A DNA stretch of 64,000 nucleotides from Frateuria flava (GTDB lineage: Bacteria; Pseudomonadota; Gammaproteobacteria; Xanthomonadales; Rhodanobacteraceae): NCBI RefSeq assembly GCF_017837635.1, contig NZ_JAGJRS010000021.1, forward strand, positions 124,001 to 188,000, written 5' to 3'. Shown one piece after another: positions 48,065-57,215 of the stretch (its first letter is position 1; each line of letters opens with the position of its first letter). The position numbers and the translations under genes were made by a program. Below the pieces are notes generated by a model. That model searched no databases, had not been told where the DNA came from, and worked only from the letters and a program-made list of their open reading frames with translations.

Positions 48065-51000
48065 TCAGAAGTCGTAAGACACCGACAGACGCATGTACCG
48101 CGGCGGATCGAAGTAGAGGCCCTGACCGTAGGTGTTGGACACCGTGAAGACGGACGAGCGGCTCTCCGAGCGCGGGTCAAGCTGCAACGGCTTCTGCTCG
48201 TTCAGCACGTTGTACACCTCCAGCTGCAGAGCGAGCTTGCCGTCTGCGAACGAGGGGGTGTAGCGCACACTGAGGTTCAGCTTCTTGGTCCACGGCGTGA
48301 AGCCCGTGTCGCCGAGCCTGGACGGCTGGCCGAAGCAGAAGTGGTAGTCCGAACCGTAACCGGTCGGATCCTCTTCGTTCGGGCCGTAGAAGCCAAGGCA
48401 CTCCTTCGGCGTACCCGACTGCGCCAGCAGGACGCCCGACACCAGCCACTCAGGCGTGAACTGGTACGCACCGCGGATGCGGATCTGATGGCGACGGTCG
48501 TTCGACAGGTAGCCGTTGCCGTACTGCATCAGCTGCCACGAATCCCAGTTCTCGGTCTTGGAGACGTCGCCCTGGCCAAAGTCCGAACGCACCTGGCCTT
48601 CCGTGTTGCCTTCGTTCTTCGACCAGGTGTAGTCGATGCGACCCTGCCACTTGCCATCGAACGGATGCTCGAGGTACAGGTTCACGCCCTTGTAGGTGCG
48701 CTTGGCCTTGTAGTCGTAGCCCCAATCGGCGCCCGTCATGGTCACATTGGTGTAGGTGCCATCGACGTCGCTCTTGAGCGCGAACGTGTTGGTGCCACCC
48801 GGGTTGAACAGACGGCAGTACGGGTTGACCAGCGCACCGTAATAGTCGTCCGGGTTCAGGCCCATCGACTCGAGCTTGGGCACGAGGCTGCCGAACGGAT
48901 CGCACTCGTCGTCGATCGCGGTCTTCAGTTCGCGGTAGGTCACCTTCGCGCCGTAGACCCAGTCCGCACCCAGCGTCTTGTCGAAGCCCAGGATGTATTC
49001 ATCCTGGTACTGAGCCTTCAGGTCGAGTGCCGAAACCTGACGGGCGTCCTTGGGATCGCCGGTCTCGAAGTTCGAGGACACGGGGCCCGGGCCGGCCGGA
49101 TTGCCGTCAGCCGAGGGAACCGGCGTGAGGTTCAGCGGGATACCGTTCGAATCCATACCGCCATAGGTGTAGTACTGGCGGGTGAAGGTCGAGCGGTTGG
49201 CCGCGCGCTCGGCGACGTTGTTCGGCAGCGCGAGGTAGTAGCGGCCGGCGTTGCCGTAGACCTTGAAGCTCGAGTCGCCGTTGACGTCCCAGCTGGCGCC
49301 CAGACGCGGCTCCCACTGGTTCTTTTCGTCGACGAAGGCAATGCCGAGGTCGTTGTAGTTGGTGAAGTGGTCGTTACGGACGCCGATGTTCAGCTGCAGG
49401 TTGTCGGTGACGTTCCACACGTCCTGCAGGTAGTACGCCTTCTGGTCCATCGTCATGCTGGTCTGGACGCTGAAGATGTACCTGGCGACGTAGTAACCCT
49501 CACCACCCGGGGCGCCGACGTTCAGCGTCGTGCTGATGTTCCTGGAGGGATTGGCCGCATGCGAGTAGATCCAGGCGTAGCCCGGGCCGGACATGGTCTG
49601 GCCCTGGTTCTTGGCCGTGTACTGCATGTTGTCGATACCGACGGACAGGTCGTGGTCACCCAGGCGGTAATCGAAGTCGACGCGCAGGCCGTCGGTGTGA
49701 TTGGCCGCATCCGGCGAATACACGTAGAAGCCGCTCTGGTCGTTGGTGACGAACGGGCCACCGTACGCCGGGTTCTGGTTGGCCGAGCCCGAAATCGCCG
49801 GAAGTTCGCTCTTGTTTCCGTAGACGACCGGGTTCTTGAAGTCGCCCTTACCGTAGGTGACGCTCAGCGTGGCGTTGTCACCGATGTAGCTGGTGTACTT
49901 GCCGATCAGGAACTGGGCCTCGTCCTTGTTCACGTCGTTGACGTAGGAGAAGGGCCCGGAGGTCAGCGTGTCGTAGTCGAAATCGTACGCCGCACCGCTG
50001 CCCGTGCTCTCCTCGCTCTTCAGACCGGTCAGCTCGAAGACGTTGTTCTCGTCGATGTTCCAGTCCAACTTGCCGTAGAAGTGCGTCTCGTGGTTGCTGT
50101 AGTAAACGTCGTTACCACCGATGGACTGGATATTGCGTCCCTTCGTCTTGTTGGTCTCGGCCGACACGAACAAGTACAGCTTGTCCTTGATCAGCGGACC
50201 GCCGACGTAAGCGGAGTAGATCGTTTCCCAGCTCTTGTTCTTCTGCTTGTAGCGGTACAGCGTGCCTTCCAGCTCGGGGTTCTCAACCGCATAGCCCGCC
50301 GGAAGCTCGCCGAAGGTCGGGTAATAGACGTTCTTGCCACCTTCGGCAAGGAAACGCGGCGCCCAGGCGATCTGGCCACCGAAGTGCCATTCGTTGGTGC
50401 CACGCTTACCGATCTGGTTGATCACGCCGCCATCGGAGCGACCGTACTTGGCGTCGTAGCCGCCGGTGAAGGTCTGCTGCTGGTCGATCGAACCGTACGG
50501 CAGGGAGAAGCCGCCCGTGTTGCGGTAAGGCTCACCGGTGTTGTAGCCGTTGACGTAGTACGCGTTCTCGGTAACGCCAGCGCCACCGAACGACACGGCA
50601 TTGCCAAAGAAGCCACTGCCCTTGACCGCGCCAGGAGCAAGCAGCGCGATCGATTCGGCGCTACGGCCCACCGGCAGCTTCTGCAGGTCGGCGGCAGTGA
50701 TGATGGTGCTGGAGTTGACGCTGGTGACGTCGATGGCGGGCAGCGCGCTGGCGACCACCTGGACCGCGCCCAGGTTCTGCGCGTTTTCTGCATTGGCAGT
50801 GCTGAAGGAGACGGACGTACCACCGCCCACGGCGATGCCGACGTTGTCCTGGGTCGCGAGGACCTCACCGTCCTTGCGCAGGGTGACCGTGTAGCGGCCG
50901 ACCGGGAGGCCGTTGACGACGAAGCGGCCGTCCGCGTCAACCGCGACTTCGCGGGTGGTGCCGTTCGTGCTCTGCACCATGACAGTCTCGCCGGCAGCGG

Positions 51001-51136
51001 CCGGAGCCGTGCCGAAGATGCTGCCGGTTGTGGCCTGGCCGAAGGCCACACCAGTGAAGCCCAGACCCATGGCCAAAGCCAGCGTCAGGGCAGTGCGACG
51101 GGGCTGAGCCCCACGCAGCATGTAACCCTTGTTCAT
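48065..51136 (-). CDS. Oar-like TonB-dependent outer-membrane receptor, copy 2
   Basis: The 1023-residue paralogue of the receptor at 40739 has a signal peptide (RRTALTLALAMGLGFTGVAFG), the carboxypeptidase-regulatory-like domain, the plug with SSTIITAADLQKLPVGRSAE and GGYDAKYGRSDGGVINQIGKR, and a barrel ending in YMRLSVSYDF. Long stretches of the two proteins are identical or nearly so, but extracellular-loop-like parts differ. That suggests the same machinery with different ligands. A promoter of the same design lies about 180 bases upstream. Confidence 0.93.
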   Translation of the reverse strand: MNKGYMLRGAQPRRTALTLALAMGLGFTGVAFGQATTGSIFGTAPAAAGETVMVQSTNGTTREVAVDADGRFVVNGLPVGRYTVTLRKDGEVLATQDNVGIAVGGGTSVSFSTANAENAQNLGAVQVVASALPAIDVTSVNSSTIITAADLQKLPVGRSAESIALLAPGAVKGSGFFGNAVSFGGAGVTENAYYVNGYNTGEPYRNTGGFSLPYGSIDQQQTFTGGYDAKYGRSDGGVINQIGKRGTNEWHFGGQIAWAPRFLAEGGKNVYYPTFGELPAGYAVENPELEGTLYRYKQKNKSWETIYSAYVGGPLIKDKLYLFVSAETNKTKGRNIQSIGGNDVYYSNHETHFYGKLDWNIDENNVFELTGLKSEESTGSGAAYDFDYDTLTSGPFSYVNDVNKDEAQFLIGKYTSYIGDNATLSVTYGKGDFKNPVVYGNKSELPAISGSANQNPAYGGPFVTNDQSGFYVYSPDAANHTDGLRVDFDYRLGDHDLSVGIDNMQYTAKNQGQTMSGPGYAWIYSHAANPSRNISTTLNVGAPGGEGYYVARYIFSVQTSMTMDQKAYYLQDVWNVTDNLQLNIGVRNDHFTNYNDLGIAFVDEKNQWEPRLGASWDVNGDSSFKVYGNAGRYYLALPNNVAERAANRSTFTRQYYTYGGMDSNGIPLNLTPVPSADGNPAGPGPVSSNFETGDPKDARQVSALDLKAQYQDEYILGFDKTLGADWVYGAKVTYRELKTAIDDECDPFGSLVPKLESMGLNPDDYYGALVNPYCRLFNPGGTNTFALKSDVDGTYTNVTMTGADWGYDYKAKRTYKGVNLYLEHPFDGKWQGRIDYTWSKNEGNTEGQVRSDFGQGDVSKTENWDSWQLMQYGNGYLSNDRRHQIRIRGAYQFTPEWLVSGVLLAQSGTPKECLGFYGPNEEDPTGYGSDYHFCFGQPSRLGDTGFTPWTKKLNLSVRYTPSFADGKLALQLEVYNVLNEQKPLQLDPRSESRSSVFTVSNTYGQGLYFDPPRYMRLSVSYDF

Positions 51137-51317
51137 TCAAAAATCTCCCCAGATCGACCCATAGACGAGTCTTGTAAAAAGCCGGGCGCGAGCTTTCGAG
51201 GCCAGCGTACCGACACCAACGACAAACGCTTCCTGTCCCGACATACCACTGATCGGACACGCCCCAGCGCTTCTTCGTTTACCTGCAAATCACAGTACCG
51301 CGACGATTCGCTTGCCG

Positions 51318-51347
51318 AACGTAGCGTCGCTACTAACGGAATGTCAA
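51318..51347 (-). promoter_or_regulatory. Promoter of Oar-like receptor copy 2
   Basis: On the minus strand TTGACA (51347-51342), an 18-base spacer and TACGTT (51323-51318) reproduce the arrangement upstream of copy 1. The inferred 5' untranslated region is about 175 bases. Confidence 0.6.
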
Positions 51348-51419
51348 CCTTTTGTTAGCACTTTTCGGCAATGACCATTGCGGTTGGGGAGCCTTGGCTT
51401 TCCGCGTTAACATTCCGCC

Positions 51420-51618
51420 CGTTTTGGGTGTCCCTTGGGTCATGCCACGGGATGAAACGGGAAGCCGGTGCGTTGTGCAATCCACAACAAGGCCGGCGCT
51501 GCCCCCGCAACGGTAAGCGAGTCGAACGGACGGCCCACGCCACTGTGCTTGAAGCATGGGAAGGCGCCGCCCGGCAGGCCTCTGGCCTGCGCCCGCGAGC
51601 CCGGAGACCGGCCCGAAG
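51420..51618 (+). ncRNA. Cobalamin (B12) riboswitch
   Basis: The conserved core of the AdoCbl aptamer is visible in order: CGGGAAGCCGGTG (51458-51470), the B12 box GCTGCCCCCGCAACGGTAA (51498-51516), CGCCACTG...GGGAAGGCG, and the closing CCCGGAGACCGGCC at 51600-51614. It precedes btuB by about 150 bases and is expected to lower btuB expression when cobalamin is present. Exact ends are approximate. Confidence 0.93.
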
Positions 51619-51764
51619 CGTTGCCTGGTGGACCTGCGGTGGGCGGGCCGGACCTCGTGCGTGGCCCTGTGCCTGCCCGTCGTTCCTCCCCCTGCCGCCG
51701 GCCGACCAGCTCATCCACGCTTGAGGCCGTGCGTGGGCGCGCGGCCAAGGACACACACCACACC

Positions 51765-53615
51765 ATGAAGAAGACCCTGCTCGCCGCCGCGTTGTGCGGC
51801 AGCTCGTTCGCCGCACTGGCGGCCGACGCCACGGACCCGGCCGCGCTGTCGCCGGTGATCGTCACCGCCACGCGCACGGCGATCACCGTGGACGACGCGC
51901 TGTCGTCGGTCAGCGTGATCACTCGCGAAGACATCGACCGGCTGCAGCCGGTCTCGCTGATCGACCTGCTCCAGGGCCTGCCCGGCGTGACCTTCGCCCA
52001 GGCCGGCGGGCTGGGCCAGCAAAGCTCGCTGTTCCTGCGCGGCACCAATTCCTCGCACACGCTGCTGCTGATCGACGGCGTGCGCGTCGGCACCGTGAGC
52101 GCCGGCATCCCCGCCTTCGACCAGCTGCCGCTGGACCAGATCGAACGCATTGAAGTGGTGCGCGGACCACGCTCGAGCCTTTATGGCGCCGATGCCATCG
52201 GCGGTGTGATCCAGATCTTCACCCGGCACGGACCGCGCAACGGCAGCCTGGCGCCGTCCATGCGCCTGGGCACCGGCAGTCGCGGCTACGCGGACGGGCA
52301 GTTCGGCCTGGCCGGGGGCGACACGCACGCCTGGTACAACCTGAGCATCGGCGGCCAGTACACCCGCGGCATCAATGCCTGCCGCGTCGGCGCGGGCACC
52401 GTCTTCGCCGGCTGCTTCACCGACGAGCCGGATGCCGACGCCTACCGCAACCGCAACGCACTGGCCAACGCCGGTTACCGCTGGGGCAACGGCACCGAGC
52501 TGAGCGCGACATGGCTGCGCAGCGACAGCCGCGTGGAGTTCGACGGCGCGCCCTACGGCAACCAGCATCACAACCGCCAGCAGGTCGCCGGCGCGCAGCT
52601 GGGCTTCGCTCCGCTGGCGGCCTGGAAAGTCACGCTGGCTGCCGGGCAGAGCCTGGATGAGCAACGTACCGACAACGACGGCGTGTTCGTGCGCTACGGC
52701 GATTCGCGCCGCAGCCAGGCCTCCTGGCAGAACGACCTGAGCCTGGCGGACAACCAGTTGCTGACGCTCGGCATCGACTGGCAGCGCGAGCACCTCTCCA
52801 GCGACACCGGTTATCTGGACGACAGCCGCAGCGACACCGGCGGCTACGCGCAGTACCAGGGCAGTTTCGGTCGCCACGAAATCCAGCTGTCCGTGCGCCG
52901 GGACGACAACCAGCAGTTCGGCGGCCACACCACCGGGGCAGCGGCGTGGGGCTATGCCTTCGACCACGGGCTGAAATTGTCGGCCAGCTGGGGCAGTGCG
53001 TTCCACGCGCCGACCTTCAACGACCTGTACTACCCCTACGGCAGCGGCAACCCCGACCTGCAGCCGGAGGCTTCGCGCAGCGCCGAACTGGGGCTGGCGC
53101 AGCAGCAGGCCGCCTGGCATTGGGCACTGAACGCCTACCAGACCACCATCGATCAGCTGATCTCGCTGGACGCCAACTACTTCCCGCGCAACGTCAGCCG
53201 CGCGCGCATCCGTGGGCTGGAGGCCCAGGCGGGCACCGAGCTGGCGGGCTGGCGGGTGGAGGGCTACCTGACGTTGCAGCGTCCGGAAAATCGCGACGGC
53301 GGCGCCAACGATGGCCACCTGCTGCCGCGCCGCCCGGAACGCACCGCGCGGGTGGAGCTCGACCGCCGTTTCGGCGCGTTCGGCGTGGGCGCCACCGTAT
53401 TGGCTGCCGGCGACCGCTATGACGATCTGGCCAACCTGCACCGGCTGGGCGGCTATACCACCACCGACCTGCGCGCCAGCGTCGCCTTCGCGCGCGGCTG
53501 GCAACTGGAGGCGCGGCTGGCGAACGCGTTCGACCGGCGTTACGAGACGGTGTACTACTTCAACCAGCCGGGGCGGAGCTGGTACCTGACGCTGCGGTAC
53601 ACGCCCGGGGGTTGA
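51765..53615 (+). CDS. btuB: Vitamin B12 outer-membrane TonB-dependent receptor BtuB
   Basis: The 616-residue cobalamin importer of the outer membrane has a signal peptide (MKKTLLAAALCGSSFAALA), TonB box LSPVIVTATRT, plug domain (IDLLQGLPGVTFAQAGGLGQ, SSLFLRGTNSSHTLLLIDGV, VVRGPRSSLYGADAIGGVIQ) and a barrel ending RSWYLTLRYTPGG. Length is close to BtuB of enterics. The cobalamin riboswitch in its leader confirms the assignment. No BtuCDF or cobalamin synthesis gene is nearby. Confidence 0.95.
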   Translation: MKKTLLAAALCGSSFAALAADATDPAALSPVIVTATRTAITVDDALSSVSVITREDIDRLQPVSLIDLLQGLPGVTFAQAGGLGQQSSLFLRGTNSSHTLLLIDGVRVGTVSAGIPAFDQLPLDQIERIEVVRGPRSSLYGADAIGGVIQIFTRHGPRNGSLAPSMRLGTGSRGYADGQFGLAGGDTHAWYNLSIGGQYTRGINACRVGAGTVFAGCFTDEPDADAYRNRNALANAGYRWGNGTELSATWLRSDSRVEFDGAPYGNQHHNRQQVAGAQLGFAPLAAWKVTLAAGQSLDEQRTDNDGVFVRYGDSRRSQASWQNDLSLADNQLLTLGIDWQREHLSSDTGYLDDSRSDTGGYAQYQGSFGRHEIQLSVRRDDNQQFGGHTTGAAAWGYAFDHGLKLSASWGSAFHAPTFNDLYYPYGSGNPDLQPEASRSAELGLAQQQAAWHWALNAYQTTIDQLISLDANYFPRNVSRARIRGLEAQAGTELAGWRVEGYLTLQRPENRDGGANDGHLLPRRPERTARVELDRRFGAFGVGATVLAAGDRYDDLANLHRLGGYTTTDLRASVAFARGWQLEARLANAFDRRYETVYYFNQPGRSWYLTLRYTPGG

Positions 53616-54029
53616 GCGTTCCCCCAAGGTTGCCCAACCCACGCTTGGGGCACTTTGCCCCGTCGGCGACGCGGAACATCGGGCCTCACAAGCCTCGGGC
53701 CGCCTCAACCAGGCGTCATTCCCGCGAAAGCGGGAGTGACGCTCGAAGCGGTTGGGTCCGTGTTCGCTTGCCGGGATTCGACGCGGATCAGGCACCTGCG
53801 GAGGCAGGTGCCGGCGGGCGGATGGAGCATGCCGTGACGGAACACACCAGGCCCTGCCTTTCGGCAGGGGCTGGACTTCAGGCACATCCTCCCTCGCCGG
53901 CCACGAAGGCATAACGTGCGACATGACCTTGCCCATCCTCTGGCCCACGAACCACACGGCGGCCTCGCGCTACGCTAGCCATCCCGGCGCGGCGTCAGTG
54001 ACGCGTCTTCCCCGCGGTACGGACACCCC
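53616..54029. repeat. Intergenic block of hairpin repeats
   Basis: Several palindromes occur: GTCATTCCCGCGAAAGCGGGAGTGAC (53717-53742, of a kind widespread in Proteobacteria), GGCACCTGCGGAGGCAGGTGCC (near 53791-53812), GCCCTGCCTTTCGGCAGGGGC (near 53852-53872). No gene is supported. One of these may end btuB transcription. Confidence 0.7.
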
Positions 54030-57000
54030 GTGAACATCTTCGCCCCCCTGATTCGCCGCCCGATCGGCACCTCGCTGCTGGCCTTGGGCCTGACCCTCGC
54101 CGGCCTGTGGGCCTACCTGCTGCTGGGCGTGGCCGCGTTGCCGTCGCTCGACTTTCCCGGCGTCTACGTGATCGCCAACCAGCCGGGCGCGAGCGCGCAG
54201 ACCATGGCCAGCACCATCCTGGCGCCGCTCGAACGCCACCTGGGGCGCATTCCCGGCGTGGACGAGATGTACGGCAACGCCACCGAAGGCCAGGCCTCGG
54301 TGATGGTGCGCTTCACCTTCGACCGCACCGCCGACAGCGCCGCGCGCGACGTGCAGGCGGCGATCAACGCCGCGGCGCCCGACCTGCCCTCGGGCATGCC
54401 CGGGCCGCCGCAATACTTCAAGTTCGACACCGCGCAGATCCCGATCCTGTTCATCACCCTGACCTCCTCGGGGATGCCGCAGGACCAGCTGTTCGATCTT
54501 GCCGACACCCTGCTCAAGCCGGCGGTCTCGCAGATCCAGGGCGTGGCGCAGGTGCAGGTATTCGGCGGCACGCCGCACGCGGTGCGCATCGAGCTGGATA
54601 CCGACGCGCTGGCCGCCAAGGGCCTGACCGCCAACGACGTGGCCAACGCGTTGCGCGCGGCCAACGTCACTTCGCCGCAGGGCACGTTGAGCGACGGCCG
54701 CACGCAGATGACCGTCACCGCCAGCGACGGCCTGCAGACACCGGACGAGTTCGCCCATCTGCTGATCGCCATGAAGCATGGCGTACCGGTGCGCCTGTCA
54801 GACGTCGCCCGCGTCTACGGCGGCCAGGAAGACAGGTACCAGGCGGCCTGGTTCGCCGACGCCAGCGGCAGCGCGCGCACGGTCGGGCTGCAGATCGCCA
54901 AGCGTCCCGAAGCGAACGCGGTGGCCACGGTGGAGGCGATTCGCGCCAAGCTGCCGCAACTGCGCGCCTCGTTGCCGGCCAGCATCCAGATGCACGCCGT
55001 GTTCGACCTGACCCAGACCACCAAGTCGGCGCTGCACGAGGTCGAGGTCGCGCTGATGATCTCGATCGTGATGGTGGTGCTGGTGATGCTGGTGTTCCTG
55101 CGCCGGCTCAGGCCCACGCTGATCGCCACGCTGAGCGTGCCGCTGTCGCTGGCCGGCGCGTTCGTGGCGATGTGGGCGCTGGGCTACACGCTCAACACGC
55201 TGTCGCTGGTGGCGCTGGTGCTGTGCATCGGCTTCGTGGTGGACGATGCGATCGTGGTGATCGAGAACATCGTGCGCCACATGGAACACGGCATGCCGCC
55301 GCTGCAGGCGGCGCTGACCGGCGTGCGCGAGATCGGCTTCACGGTGGTGTCGATCACGCTCTCGCTGGTGGCGGTGTTCGCGCCGCTGCTGTTCGGCAAC
55401 AACATGCTGGTGATGCTGCTGCGCGAGTTCTCCGTGACGCTGACCGCGGCGGTGGTGATCTCGGCGATCGTCTCGCTGACGCTCACGCCCGCGCTGTGCG
55501 GGCGCCTACTCACTGCCGAGCCGGCCAACCCGCGCCCGCCCGGTCGCATCGAACGCGCCGTGGAGAACTTCGACCGCGCGCTGCTCCGGCTTTACGAACG
55601 TTCGCTGGACTGGGCGATGCACCATCGCCGTCTGATGCGCTGGCAGCCGCTGATCCTGCTGGTGCTGACCGTCGTGCTGGGCATCGCGGTGGGCAAGACC
55701 GCCGGCGGAACCTTCATGCCCGACGAGGACACCGGCCAGCTGCAGGCGCAGATCACCGCCGACGCCAACGTGTCGCCGGAGCTGCTGACCGAACGGGTGC
55801 AGCAGGTGGCCAGGCTCATCAAGGAAGACCCGGCGGTCGCGGACATGCTCACCATGCTCGGCGGCAACGGCGGCGGTAACGGCGCGGTCGGCAACTCGGC
55901 GCAGATGTTCATGGACCTCAAGCCGCGCGGCGACGCCCCGGGCGACCGCCAGGTCGGCGCCAAGGAGGTGGTCGAGCGCCTGTCCAAGCGGCTGGACAAG
56001 CTTGCCGGCGTCGAGGTCGAGATCAGCATCGCGCAGTTCCTGGGCGGCGGCGGCAGCGGCGACAAGGGCGGCCAGTACGAGTTCCAGCTGGTCAGCGACA
56101 ACGGCGGCGACCTGCAGCCGTGGACGCTGAAGATGGTCCGCCGCCTGCGCGACACCAAGGAGTTCCGCGACGTCGGCAGTGACTTCGACCAGGCCGGCAA
56201 GCAGCAGATGCTCAAGGTCGACCGCGAAACCGCCGGCCGCCTGCACGTAAGCATGGGCGACATCGATTCGGCGCTGTACAACTCGTTCGGACAAAACCCG
56301 GTATCGGTGATCTATTCGGACATCAACCAGTATCGCGTGGTGCTGACCTCGGCCAAGGCCGAGTCGGTCAGCCCGCAGGCACTGCTCAACATCCACGTGC
56401 GCAACAGCCGCGGCGAGATGATCCCGCTCTCGGCGCTGGCACGCATCGAGCCCAACATCGCGCCGATGCGCATCCGCCACCACAACCAGCTCGAAGCCGC
56501 GACGGTCACCTACAACCTGGACAAGGGCGTGGACCAGCAGCGGGGCGTCAAGCTGGTCGAGCAGGCGGCTTTTGCGGTGCACCTGCCCGACGGCATCCGT
56601 GTCGACTTCACTGGCGCCAACCAACGCCTGCAGCAGGCCAAGTCCAACGGCCTGATCCTGTTGCTGGCCTCGATCCTGGCGATGTACATCGTACTGGGCA
56701 TCCTCTACGAGAGCCTGGGCCATCCGCTGACCATCCTTTCCACGCTGCCGGCCGCGGGCATGGGCGCATTCCTGGCCATGCTGGTGACGCAGACGCAGCT
56801 GTCGCTGATGGCGATCATCGCGATCCTGATGCTAATCGGCATCGTCAAGAAGAACGCGATCCTGATGGTCGACTTCGCGCTGGTCGCCCAGCGCGAGCGC
56901 AGCCTGTCGCCGCCGGACGCGATCCGTGAGGCCGCGCTGGTGCGCTTCCGCCCGATCACCATGACCACGCTGGTGGCGATGGGCGCGGCGCTGCCGCTGG

Positions 57001-57212
57001 CGATCGGCTTCGGCATCGGCTCGGAAATGCGCCAGCCGCTGGGCATCGCGATCGTCGGCGGCCTGCTGGTCTCGCAGCTGCTGACGCTGCTGAGCACGCC
57101 GGCGATCTACCTTTGGGGTTACGACCGCAAGATTCGCAAGGCCGCCCGACGCCAGCGCCGCGAGGAGAAGAAGCGGCTCAAGGCGCTGGGCCGGCAGCAG
57201 GCCGCCAGCTGA
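54030..57212 (+). CDS. RND efflux transporter (MdtC/AcrB-like inner-membrane pump), orphan
   Basis: The 1060-residue RND pump has helix 1 at NIFAPLIRRPIGTSLLALGL, periplasmic porter domains, the proton-relay Asp pair in GFVVDDAIVVIENIVRH (helix 4), and a second repeat ending NAILMVDFALVAQRE and PLGIAIVGGLLVSQLLTLLSTP. Its closest type is MdtB/MdtC/HAE1. No membrane-fusion protein or outer-membrane channel gene is adjacent, so it must use partners from elsewhere. The GTG at 54030 gives the family's normal N-terminus; GTG is read as Met. Substrate unknown. Confidence 0.92.
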   Translation: MNIFAPLIRRPIGTSLLALGLTLAGLWAYLLLGVAALPSLDFPGVYVIANQPGASAQTMASTILAPLERHLGRIPGVDEMYGNATEGQASVMVRFTFDRTADSAARDVQAAINAAAPDLPSGMPGPPQYFKFDTAQIPILFITLTSSGMPQDQLFDLADTLLKPAVSQIQGVAQVQVFGGTPHAVRIELDTDALAAKGLTANDVANALRAANVTSPQGTLSDGRTQMTVTASDGLQTPDEFAHLLIAMKHGVPVRLSDVARVYGGQEDRYQAAWFADASGSARTVGLQIAKRPEANAVATVEAIRAKLPQLRASLPASIQMHAVFDLTQTTKSALHEVEVALMISIVMVVLVMLVFLRRLRPTLIATLSVPLSLAGAFVAMWALGYTLNTLSLVALVLCIGFVVDDAIVVIENIVRHMEHGMPPLQAALTGVREIGFTVVSITLSLVAVFAPLLFGNNMLVMLLREFSVTLTAAVVISAIVSLTLTPALCGRLLTAEPANPRPPGRIERAVENFDRALLRLYERSLDWAMHHRRLMRWQPLILLVLTVVLGIAVGKTAGGTFMPDEDTGQLQAQITADANVSPELLTERVQQVARLIKEDPAVADMLTMLGGNGGGNGAVGNSAQMFMDLKPRGDAPGDRQVGAKEVVERLSKRLDKLAGVEVEISIAQFLGGGGSGDKGGQYEFQLVSDNGGDLQPWTLKMVRRLRDTKEFRDVGSDFDQAGKQQMLKVDRETAGRLHVSMGDIDSALYNSFGQNPVSVIYSDINQYRVVLTSAKAESVSPQALLNIHVRNSRGEMIPLSALARIEPNIAPMRIRHHNQLEAATVTYNLDKGVDQQRGVKLVEQAAFAVHLPDGIRVDFTGANQRLQQAKSNGLILLLASILAMYIVLGILYESLGHPLTILSTLPAAGMGAFLAMLVTQTQLSLMAIIAILMLIGIVKKNAILMVDFALVAQRERSLSPPDAIREAALVRFRPITMTTLVAMGAALPLAIGFGIGSEMRQPLGIAIVGGLLVSQLLTLLSTPAIYLWGYDRKIRKAARRQRREEKKRLKALGRQQAAS

Positions 57213-57215
57213 GCT

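Noticed and set aside
51137-51419. A second riboswitch in the leader of the Oar-like receptor
   Set aside because: I found only a promoter and no known aptamer core; the cobalamin elements are all on the plus strand toward btuB.
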